Shown here one piece after another: positions 62,351 through 64,000 of a stretch of 64,000 nt of DNA. The notes beneath the pieces were generated by a model, which searched no databases, was not told where the DNA came from, and was given only the letters and a program-made list of their open reading frames with translations. Source of the stretch: Paenibacillus doosanensis (GTDB lineage Bacteria > Bacillota > Bacilli > Paenibacillales > NBRC-103111). The DNA lies in NCBI RefSeq assembly GCF_025060755.1, contig NZ_JANYUY010000029.1:31389-95388 (forward strand). The letters run 5' to 3'. A program made the position numbers and the translations under genes. Each line of letters opens with the position of its first letter. Within the stretch, counting starts at the first letter, position 1.

Positions 62351-64000
62351 ATGAGCAACTTGACGGTTATTGGGGAAACGATGGAAAGCGCCATTCGTAC
62401 ACTGCTTCAGCAGGTGGAGCGGGAGCAGGACGGCGGCAATGCGAAAAAATTAAAACAGCTGCTGCAAAAAGCGGAAAGCGGCGGCTTCTATATTGCGTTC
62501 TGCGGACATTTCTCGGCAGGCAAATCGAGCTTGATCAACAAGCTGTGCGGCCATCAGCTGCTGCCTTCGAGCCCGATTCCGACGAGCGCGAATATTGTCA
62601 GCATCAGCAACGGCGAGTCCGGAGCGCAAGTCGCTCACAGAACCGAAAACGAAGGAGAAGCGCCGAAGGTGCAATCCGTGCCGCTCAGCGAGCTGGCCGC
62701 CTATTGCAAAAACGGCGAAGATATCGAAACGGTTAATCTCCGTTATCCGATTCCTTTTCTTGGCGATCACGCTTCGCTGCTCGATACGCCGGGAATCGAT
62801 TCGACGGACGACGCGCATCAGCTGGCGACGGAATCCGCGCTGCATTTGGCCGATGTCGTCTTCTATGTGATGGATTACAATCACGTTCAGTCGGAAATTA
62901 ACTTTGCTTTTACGAAAAAGATGAAAGAGTGGGGCAAACCTCTCTATTTGCTGATCAATCAGGTCGACAAACACCGGGATCAGGAGCTGTCGTTCGAAGA
63001 TTATCAGGCGGGGGTCCGCGAAGCGTTCGCCAACTGGCATATTCAGCCCGACGGCATCGTCTATACGTCGGTGAAGGCGCCGGACCATCCGCACAGCGAA
63101 TGGGGCAAGCTAGATTGGCTGCTGCGCCGTCTGATCGAGGAGCGCGGGCCGCTCGCCGCGCTGAGTCTGGGGCAATCGGCGCAGCATTTGGCCGCGGCGC
63201 ATGCCGGGAAGATGGCCGAACGCAATGAGTCGGCCAAAGAGGAGCTGCGCGCCCGTCTGGCCGCCGACGAGGAGGCCGAGTCGGCGCAGCGGCAGCAGGC
63301 GGAGCTGAGCCGGGCGCTGACGGACGGCGAAGCGAAGCCGGAGGCGCTGCGTGCGGCGCTGCGCAAGGAAACGGGGGGAATATTGGATAACGCCAATATT
63401 ACCCCTGCCGTAACGCGCGATCTCGCGCACGATTATTTGCAAAGCCGGAAGCCCGGCTTCAAGGTCGGTTTCTTCGCCGGCGCGGCGAAGACGGCGAAGG
63501 AAGTGGAACGGCGTCTGCTTGCGTTCCATGCGGATTTTGCCGGGCAAGTGGCGACGCAGATCGAGCGTCATCTGCAGCAGGCGCTTGCCAAAGGCGTGGA
63601 GGCGGAGGCGGGGCCTCTGCTTGCGCCCGAGCGGATTCGCGAAGCCGCGGAACGGCTTCATCTGGAAGTTGCGCCCGGCTGGCTGGCCGAGCAGGTGAAT
63701 GAGGCCGCCGGGTTCGGAGGCGACTATACGCTCAACTATACGAAGCAGCTCGCCGGCGAGGTGAAGCTGCAGTACCGCAAGCTCGCGTTCGAGCTGATCG
63801 ACGAGCTGACGGCGGCTCTTGCGGCCGCGCAGGAGCCTCAGCTCCGCGAGCTGCGCGAGCGGCTCGCCGCGCTCGAAGGCCGCCTCGGCAGCCTGCGCGA
63901 GCTCGAGCGCATCGCCGCCGCGGAGGCGGCCTACGCCGCGCAGCTGGCGGCGCCGCTCGCCGCGCTGCAGGCGCCTGCGCCAGCGCTGCCGGACCCGGCG
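62351..64000 (+). CDS. Dynamin-family GTPase, N-terminal part
   Basis: The frame is open from ATG 62351 to the window end (550 codons), so the C-terminus is missing. The GTPase has G1 GHFSAGKSSLI, a G2 Thr in IPTSANI, G3 DTPGID and G4 NQVDK, all conserved for bacterial dynamin-like proteins such as DynA, which tether or fuse membranes. Helical, Ala/Leu/Arg-rich stretches follow. Codon use becomes very GC-rich in the last 150 bases. Full DynA proteins are double-headed (about 1190 residues); whether this is one cannot be seen here. Confidence 0.85.
   Translation, partial: MSNLTVIGETMESAIRTLLQQVEREQDGGNAKKLKQLLQKAESGGFYIAFCGHFSAGKSSLINKLCGHQLLPSSPIPTSANIVSISNGESGAQVAHRTENEGEAPKVQSVPLSELAAYCKNGEDIETVNLRYPIPFLGDHASLLDTPGIDSTDDAHQLATESALHLADVVFYVMDYNHVQSEINFAFTKKMKEWGKPLYLLINQVDKHRDQELSFEDYQAGVREAFANWHIQPDGIVYTSVKAPDHPHSEWGKLDWLLRRLIEERGPLAALSLGQSAQHLAAAHAGKMAERNESAKEELRARLAADEEAESAQRQQAELSRALTDGEAKPEALRAALRKETGGILDNANITPAVTRDLAHDYLQSRKPGFKVGFFAGAAKTAKEVERRLLAFHADFAGQVATQIERHLQQALAKGVEAEAGPLLAPERIREAAERLHLEVAPGWLAEQVNEAAGFGGDYTLNYTKQLAGEVKLQYRKLAFELIDELTAALAAAQEPQLRELRERLAALEGRLGSLRELERIAAAEAAYAAQLAAPLAALQAPAPALPDPA

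Noticed and set aside
1..64000. CRISPR arrays, insertion sequences, prophage or attachment sites
   Set aside because: No direct-repeat array, transposase, integrase or terminal inverted repeat was seen; gene order follows the conserved Bacillales chromosome.

Overview
The window is a gene-dense stretch of a Firmicutes chromosome, most likely from a spore-forming member of the Paenibacillaceae. Evidence for this: spoIVA, a SpoVIF-like gene, ypjB, a GerMN lipoprotein and bacillithiol genes (bshB1, bshA); strong AGGAGG-type ribosome sites with frequent GTG and TTG starts; moderately high GC; and a gene order following the well-known B. subtilis order gpsA-yphEF-spoIVA-hbs-mtrB-hepS-menG-hepT-ndk-cheR-aroF-aroB-aroH-trpEDCFBA-hisC-tyrA-ypi-qcrABC-ypj-dapB-mgsA-bsh-cca-birA-panBCD-dinG. 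I see no phage, transposon or CRISPR array; the window is mainly conserved chromosome, so the interest lies in regulation and in small departures from the expected order.

Layout. 1-5 kb: end of gpsA, SpoVIF, a 59-aa DUF2768 membrane protein, two 2Fe-2S ferredoxins around a nucleotidyltransferase-like gene, a YphF-like lipoprotein and spoIVA. 5-14 kb: HU with a structured leader, tRNA-Pro(GGG), a PAP2 phosphatase, mtrB (TRAP), then a menaquinone block in which hepS, menG and hepT enclose a UbiA prenyltransferase, UbiX and MqnA (futalosine route), followed by ndk and cheR. 14.5-26.5 kb: aroC-aroB-aroH, a TRAP-controlled trp leader, trpEDCFBA, hisC and tyrA. 26.5-36 kb: a candidate small RNA, an ECF sigma factor with zinc-finger anti-sigma, a histidine phosphatase, an unknown 378-aa protein, IDEAL-domain and DUF2487 proteins, qcrABC, ypjA, ypjB and a convergent YitT-family gene. 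36-49.6 kb: ypjD, TPR proteins, dapB, mgsA, bshB1, bshA, cca, birA, panBCD behind an attenuator-like leader, dinG and rex. 49.7-64 kb: a pit/DUF47 phosphate-uptake pair on the minus strand, an MTA/SAH deaminase, a YpmB/TseB-like protein, a two-gene unit with an FtsH-like protease, an amidase, a GerMN lipoprotein, an S-layer protein, nth, and the start of a dynamin-like GTPase cut by the window end.

How it works together. Chorismate from aroC/aroB feeds tryptophan (trp), tyrosine (aroH, tyrA, hisC) and, through MqnA, menaquinone, which HepS/HepT equip with a prenyl tail and which the QcrABC complex oxidises. mtrB encodes the tryptophan-sensing protein, and its binding site can be read directly in the trp leader as NAG triplets at exact 5-nt spacing, followed by a terminator and a second shorter GAG cluster over the trpE ribosome site. 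The best candidates for undescribed biology are that second GAG cluster, the promoter-terminator unit at 26502-26614, the ectodomain-less FtsH paralogue with its overlapping membrane-anchored partner, and several structured leaders (hup, panB, panD, ypjB).
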